A program made the translations under genes and the position numbers. Below, in pieces: positions 1 through 9,322 of a stretch of DNA of 38,688 nucleotides. Source of the DNA: Pectobacterium fontis. GTDB lineage: Bacteria; Pseudomonadota; Gammaproteobacteria; Enterobacterales; Enterobacteriaceae. The DNA is taken from the NCBI RefSeq assembly GCF_000803215.1, contig NZ_JSXC01000049.1, positions 1 to 38,688 of the forward strand, in the 5' to 3' direction. Position 1 is the stretch's first letter. Every line of letters begins with the position of its first letter. The notes under the pieces are model-generated. The model made no database searches and was not told where the DNA came from. It saw only the letters and a program-made list of their open reading frames with translations.

Positions 1-1896
1 CGTACGGCCGTACGCTACGGGTGGCGCGGCGAGCGCGACACCCGTGGTGACACTAACTGGGTGCCTGCCGATATGGTGGAGCGTATTGAGGTGCTGCGCG
101 GCCCAGCGGCGGCACGCTATGGTAACGGTGCGGCGGGCGGTGTAGTCAACATCATTACTAAGCAGCCAACGCAAGAATGGCACGGAACCTGGAATACCTA
201 TCTGAACGCGCCGGAGCATCGCTCAGAAGGGGCGACCAAACGTACTGATTTCAGCCTGATGGGCGGCCTGACTGATAGCCTGAGCTTCCGTTTGTTCGGT
301 AATCTGAATAAGACTCAGGCGGATGCGAGCGATATTAACGAAGGGCACCAGTCTGCACGGGCGGGAAATCAGGCTAGCTCGTTGCCTGCCGGGCGCGAAG
401 GGGTGCGTAATAAAGATATCAACGGCCTGCTGCGCTGGGATATGACCCAACAGCAGGCGCTGGAGTTCGAAGCGGGTTACAGTCGCCAGGGTAATATCTA
501 TGCGGGCGATACGCAAAATACCAATACCAATGCGCTTGTCACCAGTAATTATGGCAAGGAAACCAACCGCATGTATCGTCAGAATTTTGCGGTCACGCAT
601 CGTGGTTACTGGGACAGTGGCGTCAGCTCTACGTCGTATCTGCAATATGAACGTACGCGCAATGCCCGTATTCTGGAAGGATTGGCTGGCGGAACCGAAG
701 GACTGTTTTCCGCAGCAGATACCTTCAGAACCATCAAACTTGATAACTTCACCGCGCACAATGAAGTGAATGTTCCGCTTAATCTCTGGGTCGATCAGGT
801 ACTCACGTTCGGCCTTGAGTGGAACGAGCAGAACATGACGGATCCGGTTTCTAACACGCAAACCACAACCGAAGCGGGGAGTGTCGGTTCGCTTAGCAGC
901 AGCGGGCGTAATGAGAAATCGTCTGCCCGTCTGGCTTCTGCCTTTGTGGAAGATAATATCCAACTGACGCAAAGTACCATGCTGACGCCAGCGCTGCGTG
1001 TCGATCATCACAGCACGGCTGGCACCAACTGGAGCCCGTCGCTCAACCTGTCGCAAGAACTGGGTGATGATTATACGCTGAAGTTAGGTATCGCCCGGGC
1101 TTACAAAGCACCGAATCTATACCAGACTAACGAAAACTATATCCTTTACAGTCGCGGGCAGGGTTGCTCCGGCGGCACATCTTGCTACCTGATCGGTAAT
1201 GAAGATCTGAAGGCGGAAACCAGCCTGAATAAAGAAATTGGTCTGGAGTTTCACCGTGATGGTTTGATCGCGGGCATCACCTACTTCCATAACGATTACC
1301 GCAACAAGATTGAGTCTGGCAACACGGTTATCGGTAACGCGGTGGGCGGGACGAATGCGCAATATGCCAACGCCAATATCTTCCAGTGGAGCAATGTGCC
1401 GAAAGCCGTCATTCAGGGACTGGAAGGAAATCTGACCGTTCCCGTCACGGAGACGATCAATTGGCGTAACAACCTGACCTGGATGCTGGAGTCGAAGAAT
1501 AAAACCACGGGCGATTATCTGTCGATCACGCCGGAATTTACCCTGAACTCATCGGTAGACTGGCAGGCGACGGAGAAGCTTTCTTTCCTGGCCGATGTAA
1601 CCTGGTATGGTCGCCAGAAGCCGAAGATGTATAACTACAAAGGTGAGCGTGTGACAGGAAGCGCCACCAATGAGTTAAGCCCTTATGCGCTGTTCGGATT
1701 GAGCAGTACCTATCAGTTTAACAAGAACCTGAGCGTGACGGGCGGTGTAGAGAACCTGTTTGATAAACGCCTGTTCCGTGCGGGTAACGCGCAGGATGTG
1801 GTGAATAATGGTATTGTCACTATTGCGGGCGCAGGGGCGGCAACCTATAACGAACCGGGACGGACTTTCTTTGTCAGTGTGAAGACGTCGTTCTAA
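1..1896 (+). CDS. fepA: TonB-dependent siderophore receptor, FepA-type (5' end missing)
   Basis: Outer-membrane TonB-dependent receptor for a ferric catecholate siderophore, probably enterobactin-like. The frame is open from base 1, so the N-terminus (signal peptide, TonB box, start of the plug) lies outside the window; 631 codons remain of about 745 usual for FepA. The visible part begins in the plug with WRGERDTRGDT, followed by ERIEVLRGPAAARYGNGA and GVVNIITK, all typical of FepA. The barrel contains a two-cysteine extracellular loop (GCSGGTSCYL) followed by NEDLKAETSLNKEIGLEF, as in FepA. The protein ends in VKTSF with a terminal Phe, the signal for BAM-dependent insertion. A hairpin terminator follows. 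Any Fur control would lie upstream of the window. PirA/BfeA-type paralogues share these motifs, so the exact ligand is not certain. Confidence 0.9.
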   Translation, partial: RTAVRYGWRGERDTRGDTNWVPADMVERIEVLRGPAAARYGNGAAGGVVNIITKQPTQEWHGTWNTYLNAPEHRSEGATKRTDFSLMGGLTDSLSFRLFGNLNKTQADASDINEGHQSARAGNQASSLPAGREGVRNKDINGLLRWDMTQQQALEFEAGYSRQGNIYAGDTQNTNTNALVTSNYGKETNRMYRQNFAVTHRGYWDSGVSSTSYLQYERTRNARILEGLAGGTEGLFSAADTFRTIKLDNFTAHNEVNVPLNLWVDQVLTFGLEWNEQNMTDPVSNTQTTTEAGSVGSLSSSGRNEKSSARLASAFVEDNIQLTQSTMLTPALRVDHHSTAGTNWSPSLNLSQELGDDYTLKLGIARAYKAPNLYQTNENYILYSRGQGCSGGTSCYLIGNEDLKAETSLNKEIGLEFHRDGLIAGITYFHNDYRNKIESGNTVIGNAVGGTNAQYANANIFQWSNVPKAVIQGLEGNLTVPVTETINWRNNLTWMLESKNKTTGDYLSITPEFTLNSSVDWQATEKLSFLADVTWYGRQKPKMYNYKGERVTGSATNELSPYALFGLSSTYQFNKNLSVTGGVENLFDKRLFRAGNAQDVVNNGIVTIAGAGAATYNEPGRTFFVSVKTSF

Positions 1897-1921
1897 GCTT
1901 TAACGTTGTTGCTTCATCATC

Positions 1922-1950
1922 AACGCCACGGGAAATCCTGTGGCGTTTTT
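1922..1950 (+). terminator. Rho-independent terminator after fepA
   Basis: The arms AACGCCAC and GTGGCGTT, extended inward by a GGG/CCT pairing, form an 11-bp stem with a 4-base loop, followed directly by TTTTTATTT. It sits 25 bases past the fepA stop. Confidence 0.85.
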
Positions 1951-2025
1951 ATTTGATGTCTCTATGCGTCAGGGCCGCGTTTGCCGGGCACCCTCGTGGT
2001 TGGTCGGCAAAGGAAGGGCAGCAAG

Positions 2026-2532
2026 TCATGGTTTTTGTTTGATAACGTTATTGGCACCGCTAGAAGAGAGTCGCGGTTCTGCTCCTCCCCATGAGAGCTG
2101 GTTGCTGATGCCATTGAAGGAGACAACGGCGGGACCTTTAAAATCCAGATCGATTTGATGTTCCGTCCCCGTCACATTCACCTTTGCTGGCTTATTGCCG
2201 GCAATGATGTGGGTGCGGATCGTGTTTTTATACGTTGCGACGATCAGGTCGCCCGTTGATTGACCCGTGACGTCGATCTCTGCACCGGTCACGGTCAGCG
2301 AAGTCGCAGAATCGAATGTAACCTTGTGCTCGGAACCCATGACGGAGATGTTGCCACATTGGCCTGTGAGTACGATGTGATTGCTGTTGCCTGAAATAGT
2401 GACATCATTGCCATTACAGGGAATATCGCGTGTTAAACCGATACCCTCCAGCTCGATAGGCGCGGCATAGACGGATGCGGTGAACGCGAAGGCAGTGAGG
2501 GAAACCATTTGCAGATACCGTTTTATCTTCAT
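2026..2532 (-). CDS. Secreted DUF3060-like protein
   Basis: Predicted exported protein of 168 residues and unknown function. The start at 2532 gives a clear signal peptide (MKIKRYLQMVSLTAFAFTA, cleavage near VYA-AP), with AGGAAC upstream as a possible ribosome site; an upstream in-frame extension to 2625 would bury the signal peptide. After residue 30 the chain is a series of short beta repeats of the form N-x-V-x-(I/L)-x-G (for example DVTISGNSNHIVLTGQCGN and LTVTGAEIDVTG), as in DUF3060 proteins, which probably form a small beta-solenoid in the periplasm or at the surface. Two Cys (in IPCNG and GQCGN) could form a disulfide. It is monocistronic, convergent with fepA and divergent from acnB. 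The family assignment is from the pattern of the repeats; the function is unknown. Confidence 0.78.
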   Translation of the reverse strand: MKIKRYLQMVSLTAFAFTASVYAAPIELEGIGLTRDIPCNGNDVTISGNSNHIVLTGQCGNISVMGSEHKVTFDSATSLTVTGAEIDVTGQSTGDLIVATYKNTIRTHIIAGNKPAKVNVTGTEHQIDLDFKGPAVVSFNGISNQLSWGGAEPRLSSSGANNVIKQKP

Positions 2533-2975
2533 GGAGTCTGTTCCTATTATCAAAGAAGTCATCCGGCATCGCTGCCCGAGGCTTTTATCATCTGTTAACA
2601 CTTTTCCAGACTCTATTGCGAACATTCTGATTATTACTGCGCCACCTAATGATGATTAATCATGCCATATTGTTAAAAGCCCACATATTATATGGTTAAC
2701 TCGGCATAGTTAGTGTGCGTCGTCAGGGACATGCTATTCTGCTGATGTCGGCATGTTTCAGTGATAGTGAAATGGGGCACATCGCGCAGTTGAATAAAAA
2801 TTAATGTTGCTATTATGTGAACGAATTAACAATCAATTTAAATCCTGATATGCTGACGAGGCTGGACCGGACACTCTGCTACCTTACATCCACACGCTGA
2901 CACCCAGGCATGGACACCACAAGTGGGAACAAGAGCGCCGGGCATAATGAAGACAATGAGAGCGAGGAGAACGTC
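2533..2975. promoter_or_regulatory. Divergent intergenic region with acnB promoter candidate
   Basis: This 443-base gap has no credible gene. A promoter fitting acnB is visible: TTAACA at 2826-2831, a 17-base spacer, then TATGCT at 2849-2854 preceded by TG one base upstream (extended -10). Overlapping the -35 box is TGTGA-N6-TAACA (2816-2831), a possible CRP site. Its centre is about 37 bases upstream of the expected start, slightly off the usual class II position. E. coli acnB is known to respond to CRP. I could not assign a promoter for the leftward DUF3060 gene. Confidence 0.5.
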
Positions 2976-5573
2976 GTGCTAGAAGAATATCGTAAGCACG
3001 TAGCCGACCGGGCTGCGCAGGGGATTGTTCCTAAACCGTTAGATGCCACGCAGATGGCCGCGCTGGTTGAGTCACTCAAGAATCCCCCCGCGGGCGAAGA
3101 AGAAGCATTGCTTGACCTGCTGGTTAACCGTGTTCCCCCCGGCGTTGATGAAGCTGCCTATGTAAAGGCAGGTTTTCTGGCTGCTGTTGCCAAAGGCGAG
3201 GCCACGTCCCCGTTGGTCACTCAGGAGAAAGCGGTTGAACTGCTGGGCACCATGCAGGGGGGCTATAACATCCATCCACTGATTGACGCGTTAGACAACG
3301 AGAAGCTGGCGCCTATCGCCGCTGAAGCGCTGTCCCATACGTTGCTGATGTTTGATAACTTCTACGATGTGGAAGAGAAAGCGAAAGCAGGCAATCCGCA
3401 CGCGAAGAAAGTGATCCAATCCTGGGCTGATGCCGAGTGGTTCCTGTCCCGCCCGAAACTGGCGGAAAAAATTACCGTTACCGTCTTTAAAGTCACGGGT
3501 GAAACTAACACGGATGACCTGTCTCCGGCACCTGATGCCTGGTCACGCCCTGATATTCCCCTGCACGCGCTGGCGATGCTGAAAAACGCCCGTGAAGGTA
3601 TCGATCCCGATCAACCTGGCGCGGTAGGCCCGATCAAACAGATCGAAGAACTGAACAAGAAAGGCTTTCCACTGGCTTACGTCGGTGACGTCGTCGGTAC
3701 AGGATCGTCGCGTAAATCGGCGACCAACTCCGTGCTGTGGTTCATGGGTGAAGACATCCCTCACGTTCCAAACAAACGCGGCGGTGGCGTGGTGCTGGGC
3801 GGCAAGATCGCCCCGATCTTCTTCAACACCATGGAAGATGCGGGTGCGCTGCCGATCGAAGTGGATGTGAACGATCTGAATATGGGCGATGTGATTGATA
3901 TCTACCCGTATGAAGGCGAAGTACGCCGCCATGACACCAATGAGGTGCTGGCGACATTTGCGCTGAAGACCGACGTATTGCTGGATGAAGTGCGCGCCGG
4001 TGGCCGTATTCCGCTGATTATCGGCCGCGGGCTGACCTCCAAAGCGCGTGAGTCTCTGGGCTTGCCGCACAGCGATGTGTTCCGTATTTCCAAAGCGGTG
4101 GAAGCCAGCAAAAAAGGCTTCTCGCTGGCGCAGAAAATGGTAGGGCGCGCCTGTGGCGTCGCGGGCATTCGCCCTGACGAATACTGCGAACCGAAGATGA
4201 CCTCGGTAGGTTCACAGGATACCACCGGGCCGATGACTCGCGATGAGCTGAAAGATCTGGCCTGTCTGGGCTTCTCTGCCGATCTGGTGATGCAGTCATT
4301 CTGTCACACTGCGGCCTATCCGAAGCCGGTTGACGTGACCACGCACCACACGCTGCCTGATTTCATCATGAACCGTGGCGGTGTTTCGCTGCGTCCCGGC
4401 GATGGCGTTATTCACTCCTGGTTGAACCGCATGTTGCTGCCAGATACCGTGGGTACGGGCGGTGACTCCCATACCCGTTTCCCAATCGGTATCTCTTTCC
4501 CGGCGGGTTCTGGTCTGGTGGCGTTTGCTGCCGCGACGGGCGTGATGCCGCTGGATATGCCAGAATCTGTTCTGGTGCGCTTTAAAGGCAAAATGCAGCC
4601 GGGGATTACCCTGCGCGATCTGGTTCACGCCATTCCGCTGTATGCCATCAAGCAAGGCCTGCTGACCGTTGAGAAGAAAGGTAAGAAGAACATTTTCTCT
4701 GGTCGTATTCTCGAGATCGAAGGTCTGCCGGATCTGAAAGTCGAGCAGGCGTTTGAACTGACCGATGCCTCGGCGGAGCGTTCTGCGGCGGGTTGTACCA
4801 TCAAGCTGGATAAAGAACCGATCATCGAGTATCTGAACTCCAACATCGTGCTGCTGAAGTGGATGATCTCTGAAGGCTACGGCGATCGTCGTACGCTGGA
4901 ACGTCGTATTCAGGGTATGGAAAAATGGCTGGCCGATCCGCAACTGCTGGAAGCCGATGCCGATGCCGAGTATGCAGCGGTGATCGAGATCGATCTGGCC
5001 GATATCAAAGAGCCGATTCTGTGCGCGCCAAACGATCCAGATGATGCGCGCTGGTTGTCTGATGTGCAGGGCGAGAAGATCGATGAGGTCTTCATCGGTT
5101 CTTGTATGACCAACATCGGGCACTTCCGTGCGGCTGGTAAACTGCTGGATAGCCACAAAGGCCAACTGCCGACCCGTCTGTGGGTGGCACCGCCGACCAA
5201 GATGGATGCGGCACAGCTAACGGAAGAAGGTTACTACAGCGTGTTTGGTAAGAGCGGGGCGCGTATCGAGATCCCTGGCTGCTCGCTGTGTATGGGGAAC
5301 CAGGCGCGCGTAGCGGATGGTGCGACGGTGGTTTCGACTTCGACCCGTAACTTCCCGAACCGTTTGGGAACCGGTGCCAACGTGTATCTGGCATCTGCCG
5401 AACTGGCTGCGGTAGCCTCGCTGCTGGGGCGTTTGCCGACCTCAGAAGAGTACCAGACCTACATGTCGCAGGTGGATAAAACCGCGCAAGACACCTATCG
5501 CTATCTGAATTTTGACCAGTTGGGTCAATATACCGAGAAAGCCGATGGTGTGATCTTCCAGACGACCGTCTAA
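2976..5573 (+). CDS. acnB: Aconitate hydratase B
   Basis: Bifunctional aconitase 2 / 2-methylisocitrate dehydratase: converts citrate to isocitrate through cis-aconitate in the TCA cycle, using a [4Fe-4S] cluster. The GTG start at 2976 is chosen because GAGGAG lies six bases upstream and the product ([16 protein letters not shown]...) then has exactly the 865 residues of E. coli AcnB. An in-frame ATG at 2910 would add 22 low-complexity residues not found in the family. An N-terminal HEAT-like domain is followed by the swivel domain ([20 protein letters not shown]) and the catalytic domains. The cluster ligands are the Cys in FIGSCMTN and the two in PGCSLCMGN, matching Cys710, 769 and 772 of E. 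coli. AcnB apoprotein also binds mRNA post-transcriptionally. The gene is single, with its own promoter and terminator. Confidence 0.98.
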   Translation: MLEEYRKHVADRAAQGIVPKPLDATQMAALVESLKNPPAGEEEALLDLLVNRVPPGVDEAAYVKAGFLAAVAKGEATSPLVTQEKAVELLGTMQGGYNIHPLIDALDNEKLAPIAAEALSHTLLMFDNFYDVEEKAKAGNPHAKKVIQSWADAEWFLSRPKLAEKITVTVFKVTGETNTDDLSPAPDAWSRPDIPLHALAMLKNAREGIDPDQPGAVGPIKQIEELNKKGFPLAYVGDVVGTGSSRKSATNSVLWFMGEDIPHVPNKRGGGVVLGGKIAPIFFNTMEDAGALPIEVDVNDLNMGDVIDIYPYEGEVRRHDTNEVLATFALKTDVLLDEVRAGGRIPLIIGRGLTSKARESLGLPHSDVFRISKAVEASKKGFSLAQKMVGRACGVAGIRPDEYCEPKMTSVGSQDTTGPMTRDELKDLACLGFSADLVMQSFCHTAAYPKPVDVTTHHTLPDFIMNRGGVSLRPGDGVIHSWLNRMLLPDTVGTGGDSHTRFPIGISFPAGSGLVAFAAATGVMPLDMPESVLVRFKGKMQPGITLRDLVHAIPLYAIKQGLLTVEKKGKKNIFSGRILEIEGLPDLKVEQAFELTDASAERSAAGCTIKLDKEPIIEYLNSNIVLLKWMISEGYGDRRTLERRIQGMEKWLADPQLLEADADAEYAAVIEIDLADIKEPILCAPNDPDDARWLSDVQGEKIDEVFIGSCMTNIGHFRAAGKLLDSHKGQLPTRLWVAPPTKMDAAQLTEEGYYSVFGKSGARIEIPGCSLCMGNQARVADGATVVSTSTRNFPNRLGTGANVYLASAELAAVASLLGRLPTSEEYQTYMSQVDKTAQDTYRYLNFDQLGQYTEKADGVIFQTTV

Positions 5574-5600
5574 CTCGCTATAGTTCGCAGCTCTACACCG

Positions 5601-5626
5601 AAGGAGGCCTTGTGCCTCCTTTTTTT
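5601..5626 (+). terminator. Rho-independent terminator after acnB
   Basis: AGGAGGC and GCCTCCT form a 7-bp stem around CTTGT and run into at least six Ts, 28 bases after the acnB stop. Confidence 0.85.
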
Positions 5627-5740
5627 CTGCCTGCTTGCCTGGTTACAACAGATACGCATCAAAGGTGAAGGTGCATCACGACGGCAGGGGACAGAGGTGA
5701 CTACACTGAACAGAAGAAACATCACAGTGAGGATGGCATC

Positions 5741-6103
5741 ATGGACTATGAATTTTTGCGGGATGTGACGGGTCAGGTCATCGTTCGTATGTCGATGGGA
5801 CATGAAGCGATTGGCCACTGGTTCAATGAAGAAGTGAAAGGCCAACTAGCGATATTGGCTGATGTAGAAGAGGCTGCACGTTCTGTTGCCGGCACTGAGC
5901 GGCAATGGCGGCGCGTCGGGCATGAATACACGCTGTTGCTGGATGAAGAAGAAGTGATGGTGCAGGCGAATCAACTGTCTTTCACTACGGATGAGCTGGA
6001 GGAGGGCATGAGTTATTATGATGAAGAGAGCCTGTCGCTGTGTGGTTTGGACGATTTTCTGACGCTGGTGGAAAAATACCGCGAGTTCGGACTCTGTAAA
6101 TAA
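5741..6103 (+). CDS. yacL: YacL, UPF0231 family protein
   Basis: Small acidic protein of 120 residues, the same length as E. coli YacL, which also lies beside acnB. Conserved stretches include [42 protein letters not shown] and [16 protein letters not shown]. It is cytoplasmic, with no signal peptide or membrane segment. The biochemical function of the family is not established. A GAGG element lies about nine bases before the ATG. Confidence 0.95.
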   Translation: MDYEFLRDVTGQVIVRMSMGHEAIGHWFNEEVKGQLAILADVEEAARSVAGTERQWRRVGHEYTLLLDEEEVMVQANQLSFTTDELEEGMSYYDEESLSLCGLDDFLTLVEKYREFGLCK

Positions 6104-6187
6104 TTCTGCGTAATTGCCGTCCGATTGAAGGTGATCGCTCAGGTGGTCACCGAACTCGAATACTTCAATTTACATAAGTATTTTTTA

Positions 6188-6217
6188 TGCTCACTCAGTT
6201 GATGCACTGAGTGAGCA
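6188..6217. terminator. Hairpin between convergent yacL and fsa
   Basis: A perfect 12-bp stem (TGCTCACTCAGT / ACTGAGTGAGCA) with a six-base loop lies between two convergent genes. There is no T-run after it on either strand, so it is a probable transcript end or 3' stabiliser rather than a textbook intrinsic terminator. Confidence 0.5.
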
Positions 6218-6260
6218 GTAGGATGTACTGATTTATTGTGTGACGGGGTATATAGGGTGA

Positions 6261-6926
6261 TCAGCCCAAATCGGTATGACCGAAACGTGTCTGCCAGTCA
6301 TGAGCGAACCGGTTAAGTGCATCGTCAACCGCCGGATCTTGCAGGAATAGCTCGGCGACGGCAGGGTCAACGGTAATGGCCTGACACCCAGCCAGCAGGC
6401 AATCCAGTACCTGACGCGGCGTCCTGAAGCTAGCTGCCAGCACCTGAGTGTGCGGGCAGTGCAGGTTAATCAGGGTTTGCAACTCTTTCACCAGCGCAAT
6501 CCCATCTCCACCCTGAGCATCGATGCGGTTGACGTAAGGCGCGATATAGCTCGCCCCCGCCAGCGCGGCGTAAAACCCTTGTCCCGCACCGTATACGGCG
6601 GTGCCGAGGGTGGGAACATCCAATACCGTCAATTGCTTAATCGCACTTAAGCCTGCGTGTGTGACCGGTATTTTGACGACTAAAGAAGGAATGACCGCCC
6701 TGAGTTTCAATGCTTCTTCTACCATCCCCTTCGCATCGCGAGACATCACCTGAGCGAATAGCTGTCCTTCCGCGCCGATAACGGCCTGCATATCCCGTAA
6801 CACGGTATAAATATCGGATGGCCCGCGTGCGATAATACTCGGGTTGGTGGTCACGCCTTTAATCGGCAACACGCCAGCAAGCCGTTCTACTGTGGCCACA
6901 TCAGCCGTATCTAAATAAAACTCCAT
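6261..6926 (-). CDS. fsa: Fructose-6-phosphate aldolase (FSA, transaldolase-like)
   Basis: Class I aldolase of the FSA/TalC family, which cleaves fructose 6-phosphate or related ketose phosphates to dihydroxyacetone and an aldehyde phosphate. Counting from the second Met of a Met-Met start gives 221 residues and places Schiff-base Lys85 (VVKIPVT), Gln59 (FAQVM) and Tyr131 (IAPYVNRID) exactly at the E. coli FsaA positions. AGGGG sits five bases upstream of that ATG, so 6926 is preferred to 6929. Gln59 and Tyr131 separate true FSA enzymes from transaldolases. It is the last gene of the IIA-IIB-IIC-fsa operon, so its physiological substrate is probably the phosphosugar delivered by that PTS or a product of it, not necessarily fructose 6-phosphate. 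Confidence 0.92.
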   Translation of the reverse strand: MEFYLDTADVATVERLAGVLPIKGVTTNPSIIARGPSDIYTVLRDMQAVIGAEGQLFAQVMSRDAKGMVEEALKLRAVIPSLVVKIPVTHAGLSAIKQLTVLDVPTLGTAVYGAGQGFYAALAGASYIAPYVNRIDAQGGDGIALVKELQTLINLHCPHTQVLAASFRTPRQVLDCLLAGCQAITVDPAVAELFLQDPAVDDALNRFAHDWQTRFGHTDLG

Positions 6927-6980
6927 CATTTCCCCTGTTAACGAAGACCAGTGTGTCGGATGACCTCAATACTGTGACGC

Positions 6981-8240
6981 TTAGCGCACAATAATACCCA
7001 GCAGGATACCCACCGCGCCGAAGTCAGAGTCACTGAATGTGGTGTTCGCGAGTCCGATACTGCCCAACACTGGTAGCAGGAAAACAGGCAGGAAGGTAAT
7101 CAGCAATCCGTTGGCAAACGCGCCTAAGATGGCACCGCGGCGCCCGCCGGTGGCGTTACCGAAGACTCCTGCCGCTGCGCCGACGAAGAAGTGCGGTACG
7201 ACGCCGGGAATGATCACGGTCAACCCCATCAGGTAGAGCACCACCATCCCAATCACTCCAGCCGCAAAGCTACTCAGAAAGCCGACCAGAACGGCATTCG
7301 GCGCATAGGGGAACACCACTGGGCAATCTAATGCAGGCTTCGCATTCGGCACCAGTTTGTCCGAAATACCTTTAAACGCGGGCACGATTTCTGCAATCAC
7401 CATACGTACGCCTTGCAGCACGATATACACGCCAGCGGCAAAGGTAATGGATTGAATCAGCGAAAACATGAACCAGTTCTTCCCGCCAGCGTTCATCGTC
7501 TTCACTGCTTCCGGGCCAGCAAACAGGCAGGTGAAAATAAAGATGAAAAACATGGTAAAGGCGATGGCGACGGGCGTATCACGCAGGAACAGCAGGCTCT
7601 TTGGAACTTCCATATCCTCGGTTGATTTCTCTTTATTACCCCATTTGCTGCCGATAAAGGCCGACAGCAACTGTGATATTGCCGAAAAGTGACCAAAAGC
7701 GACGTCATCCGAGCCTGTTACTTTCTTCATATACGGGTGAATAATGGCGGGGAACAGCACCATCGACACCCCCACCACCAGCGACCCAACGGTAATCAGC
7801 AGCACGCCTTTCATACCTGCTGTTGCCAGAATCACGGCCACCATCATCGACATAAACAGCGTGTGGTGGCCGGTCAGGAAAATGTATTTCCACGGTGTGA
7901 AGCGGGCGATCGCGATATTAATCACCATCGCGAAAAACATGATCATCGCCATCTCGGTGCCGAAGTTCTTTTGCGCAACGGCGACAATCGCTTCATTGTT
8001 GGGCACGACCCCGGCGATACCAAACGCGTGGTGGAAAATCTCGGCGAAATCCCCTAGCGATGACACGATCAGGCTGGCGCCAGCGCCGAGGATCAGAAAG
8101 CCCATCACGGTTTTCACCGTGCCTTTGATGCATTCCGTGGCGTCTTTTTTCTGGGCAATCAGACCAATAAGCGCGATTAAACCAACGAGTATTGAGGGTT
8201 CAGATAGCACATCACTCATTAAAAAACGGAAGAACTCCAT
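6981..8240 (-). CDS. PTS permease IIC, UlaA/galactitol-type
   Basis: Inner-membrane sugar-translocating component of a phosphotransferase system: 419 residues with about ten hydrophobic segments, opening MEFFRFLMSDVLSEPSILVG and containing FLILGAGASLIV, VVPHFFVGAAAGVFGNATGG and ILGAFANGLLITFLP. These are typical of the ascorbate/galactitol IIC superfamily (UlaA/SgaT, GatC). GATC-like spacing of short genes places IIB 14 bases upstream and fsa 54 bases downstream. The substrate cannot be read from sequence; L-ascorbate itself seems unlikely, because the ulaD/E/F-type enzymes are absent and an FSA is present instead. Confidence 0.88.
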   Translation of the reverse strand: MEFFRFLMSDVLSEPSILVGLIALIGLIAQKKDATECIKGTVKTVMGFLILGAGASLIVSSLGDFAEIFHHAFGIAGVVPNNEAIVAVAQKNFGTEMAMIMFFAMVINIAIARFTPWKYIFLTGHHTLFMSMMVAVILATAGMKGVLLITVGSLVVGVSMVLFPAIIHPYMKKVTGSDDVAFGHFSAISQLLSAFIGSKWGNKEKSTEDMEVPKSLLFLRDTPVAIAFTMFFIFIFTCLFAGPEAVKTMNAGGKNWFMFSLIQSITFAAGVYIVLQGVRMVIAEIVPAFKGISDKLVPNAKPALDCPVVFPYAPNAVLVGFLSSFAAGVIGMVVLYLMGLTVIIPGVVPHFFVGAAAGVFGNATGGRRGAILGAFANGLLITFLPVFLLPVLGSIGLANTTFSDSDFGAVGILLGIIVR

Positions 8241-8254
8241 TTTTGATCTCCTGC

Positions 8255-8545
8255 TTATAAGGCACCAAGTTCTGTCAGGGCGATCGACAGGCGTTCTTTC
8301 ATCGCCACTTTATCGATCATGTTATTCAGGGAAACAATTTTTCCCCCTACCGCCTGTGCGACGAGCTGGTCGGCAATGTCTTTGGTGCCAACAAAAATGT
8401 CGCTGGCTGTGCCTTTCGCTGAACCTAAATCTACGTGATCCACGTCAGCAACCACGCCGAGTTCTTTAACGATGTTTTTAATGCTCATTTCCATCATCAG
8501 GCTGGTTCCCAGGCCGTTACCGCATACGACTGTAATTTTCATCAT
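8255..8545 (-). CDS. PTS IIB component (phosphocysteine type)
   Basis: Cytoplasmic phosphocarrier of 96 residues in the lactose/ascorbate/galactitol IIB superfamily. The N-terminal P-loop-like motif VVCGNGLGTSLMMEM carries the Cys that accepts phosphate from IIA and hands it to the sugar at IIC. Length is normal for UlaB/SgaB proteins. It lies between IIA and IIC in the same operon. ATG-ATG at the start leaves one residue of ambiguity. Confidence 0.9.
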   Translation of the reverse strand: MMKITVVCGNGLGTSLMMEMSIKNIVKELGVVADVDHVDLGSAKGTASDIFVGTKDIADQLVAQAVGGKIVSLNNMIDKVAMKERLSIALTELGAL

Positions 8546-8562
8546 GTGTCCTCTGGTGGCGA

Positions 8563-9006
8563 TTAATAACGAGAAATAACGGAAAGCACCTGTTCTACGT
8601 TCGTCGCGTGGCGTAACGCAGCGACATCATCAGGTGTGTCGAACAACTGAGCGAGCTGTGAAATAATATCGATGTGGCTATTGCTGTCTGTGGCGGCCAG
8701 AACAATCAGCAAATACACGGGATCGTTGTCTTCCGAATGGAAAACGACGCCGTCACGAATCAGCGTCAGGCTAACGGCGAGTTGGTTCACGCCGTCTTCC
8801 GGTCGAGCATGCGGCATGGCAATTCCCGGGCCGACGACATAGTAAGGGCCGATGGCTTCATGAGAGCGATAGATCGCCTCAACATAGCTGGGTTCGATGG
8901 CACCGTTATCCAATAAAGGCTGACAGGACAAGGCGATAGCGTGACGCCAGTCATCACAGGCAGGTAAAATCTGAACAACGTCTGGTGTGAGTAAAGTGTT
9001 AAGCAT
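8563..9006 (-). CDS. PTS IIA component (mannitol/fructose type)
   Basis: Cytoplasmic phosphocarrier of 147 residues; accepts phosphate from HPr on the His in GIAMPHARPEDG. The downstream segment DPVYLLIVLAATDSNSHIDIISQLAQLF is typical of the PTS_EIIA_2 domain. The start at 9006 (MLNTLLTPDVV) gives the usual family length. The frame stays open to 9267, but the extra 87 residues are cysteine-rich and low in domain similarity and cover the promoter region. No strong ribosome site is visible. It is the first gene of the operon and divergent from the tandem-HTH LacI regulator. Confidence 0.88.
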   Translation of the reverse strand: MLNTLLTPDVVQILPACDDWRHAIALSCQPLLDNGAIEPSYVEAIYRSHEAIGPYYVVGPGIAMPHARPEDGVNQLAVSLTLIRDGVVFHSEDNDPVYLLIVLAATDSNSHIDIISQLAQLFDTPDDVAALRHATNVEQVLSVISRY

Positions 9007-9322
9007 TGGGGTCACTTCTGTATTATTTTGAATGCAGAATAGTGTGCCGATTGCGAAAATAATGTGATTGATATCTAAAAAGGTAGCGCTAACTGATATT
9101 TCTATCATTAACTGTGAGCGGCTTTGCATAAGCGGGGTGATTATTTGTTGTCCGGTGTTGACGCAGGCACATTGGGGATGGCGATGATAGGGGGTGAATG
9201 ATTCAGCATGTTCGGACGATGTCGAATCATTCAAGTGGGGCAGAGAGAAATCAAGGCAATGAATCAACAGGTTTTTATCGCGGCTGTGCGCTGAGAAAAT
9301 GATGAATGAAGGGGAAATGAGT
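9007..9322. promoter_or_regulatory. Divergent PTS/lacI-type control region
   Basis: No gene is seen in this 316-base gap. AGGTAGCGCTAACT (9081-9094) is a 14-bp palindrome with one mismatch pair and a central CpG, the form expected of a LacI/GalR-family operator. Beside it, TGTGA-N6-TCTAA (9063-9078) is a weak CRP candidate. Nearer the regulator is a perfect 10-bp inverted repeat, TGAATGATTC (9195-9204) and GAATCATTCA (9224-9233), with a 19-base spacer. These would suit control of both the PTS operon and the regulator by the LacI-type protein encoded at 9323. Confidence 0.5.

Noticed and set aside
223-1056. Open frame antisense to fepA
   Set aside because: Arg/Ile-rich product without domain features, inside a clear TonB receptor gene.
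4296-5165. Long open frame antisense to acnB
   Set aside because: It lies wholly within acnB, has no ribosome site and its product has no recognisable domain; GC-rich codon use of acnB explains it.
6981-9006. L-ascorbate (Ula) utilisation operon
   Set aside because: None of the ulaD, ulaE, ulaF or ulaG enzymes is present; an FSA occupies the operon instead.
9007-9267. N-terminal extension of the PTS IIA protein
   Set aside because: The frame is open but the extra residues do not resemble IIA proteins and would cover the promoter and operator candidates.
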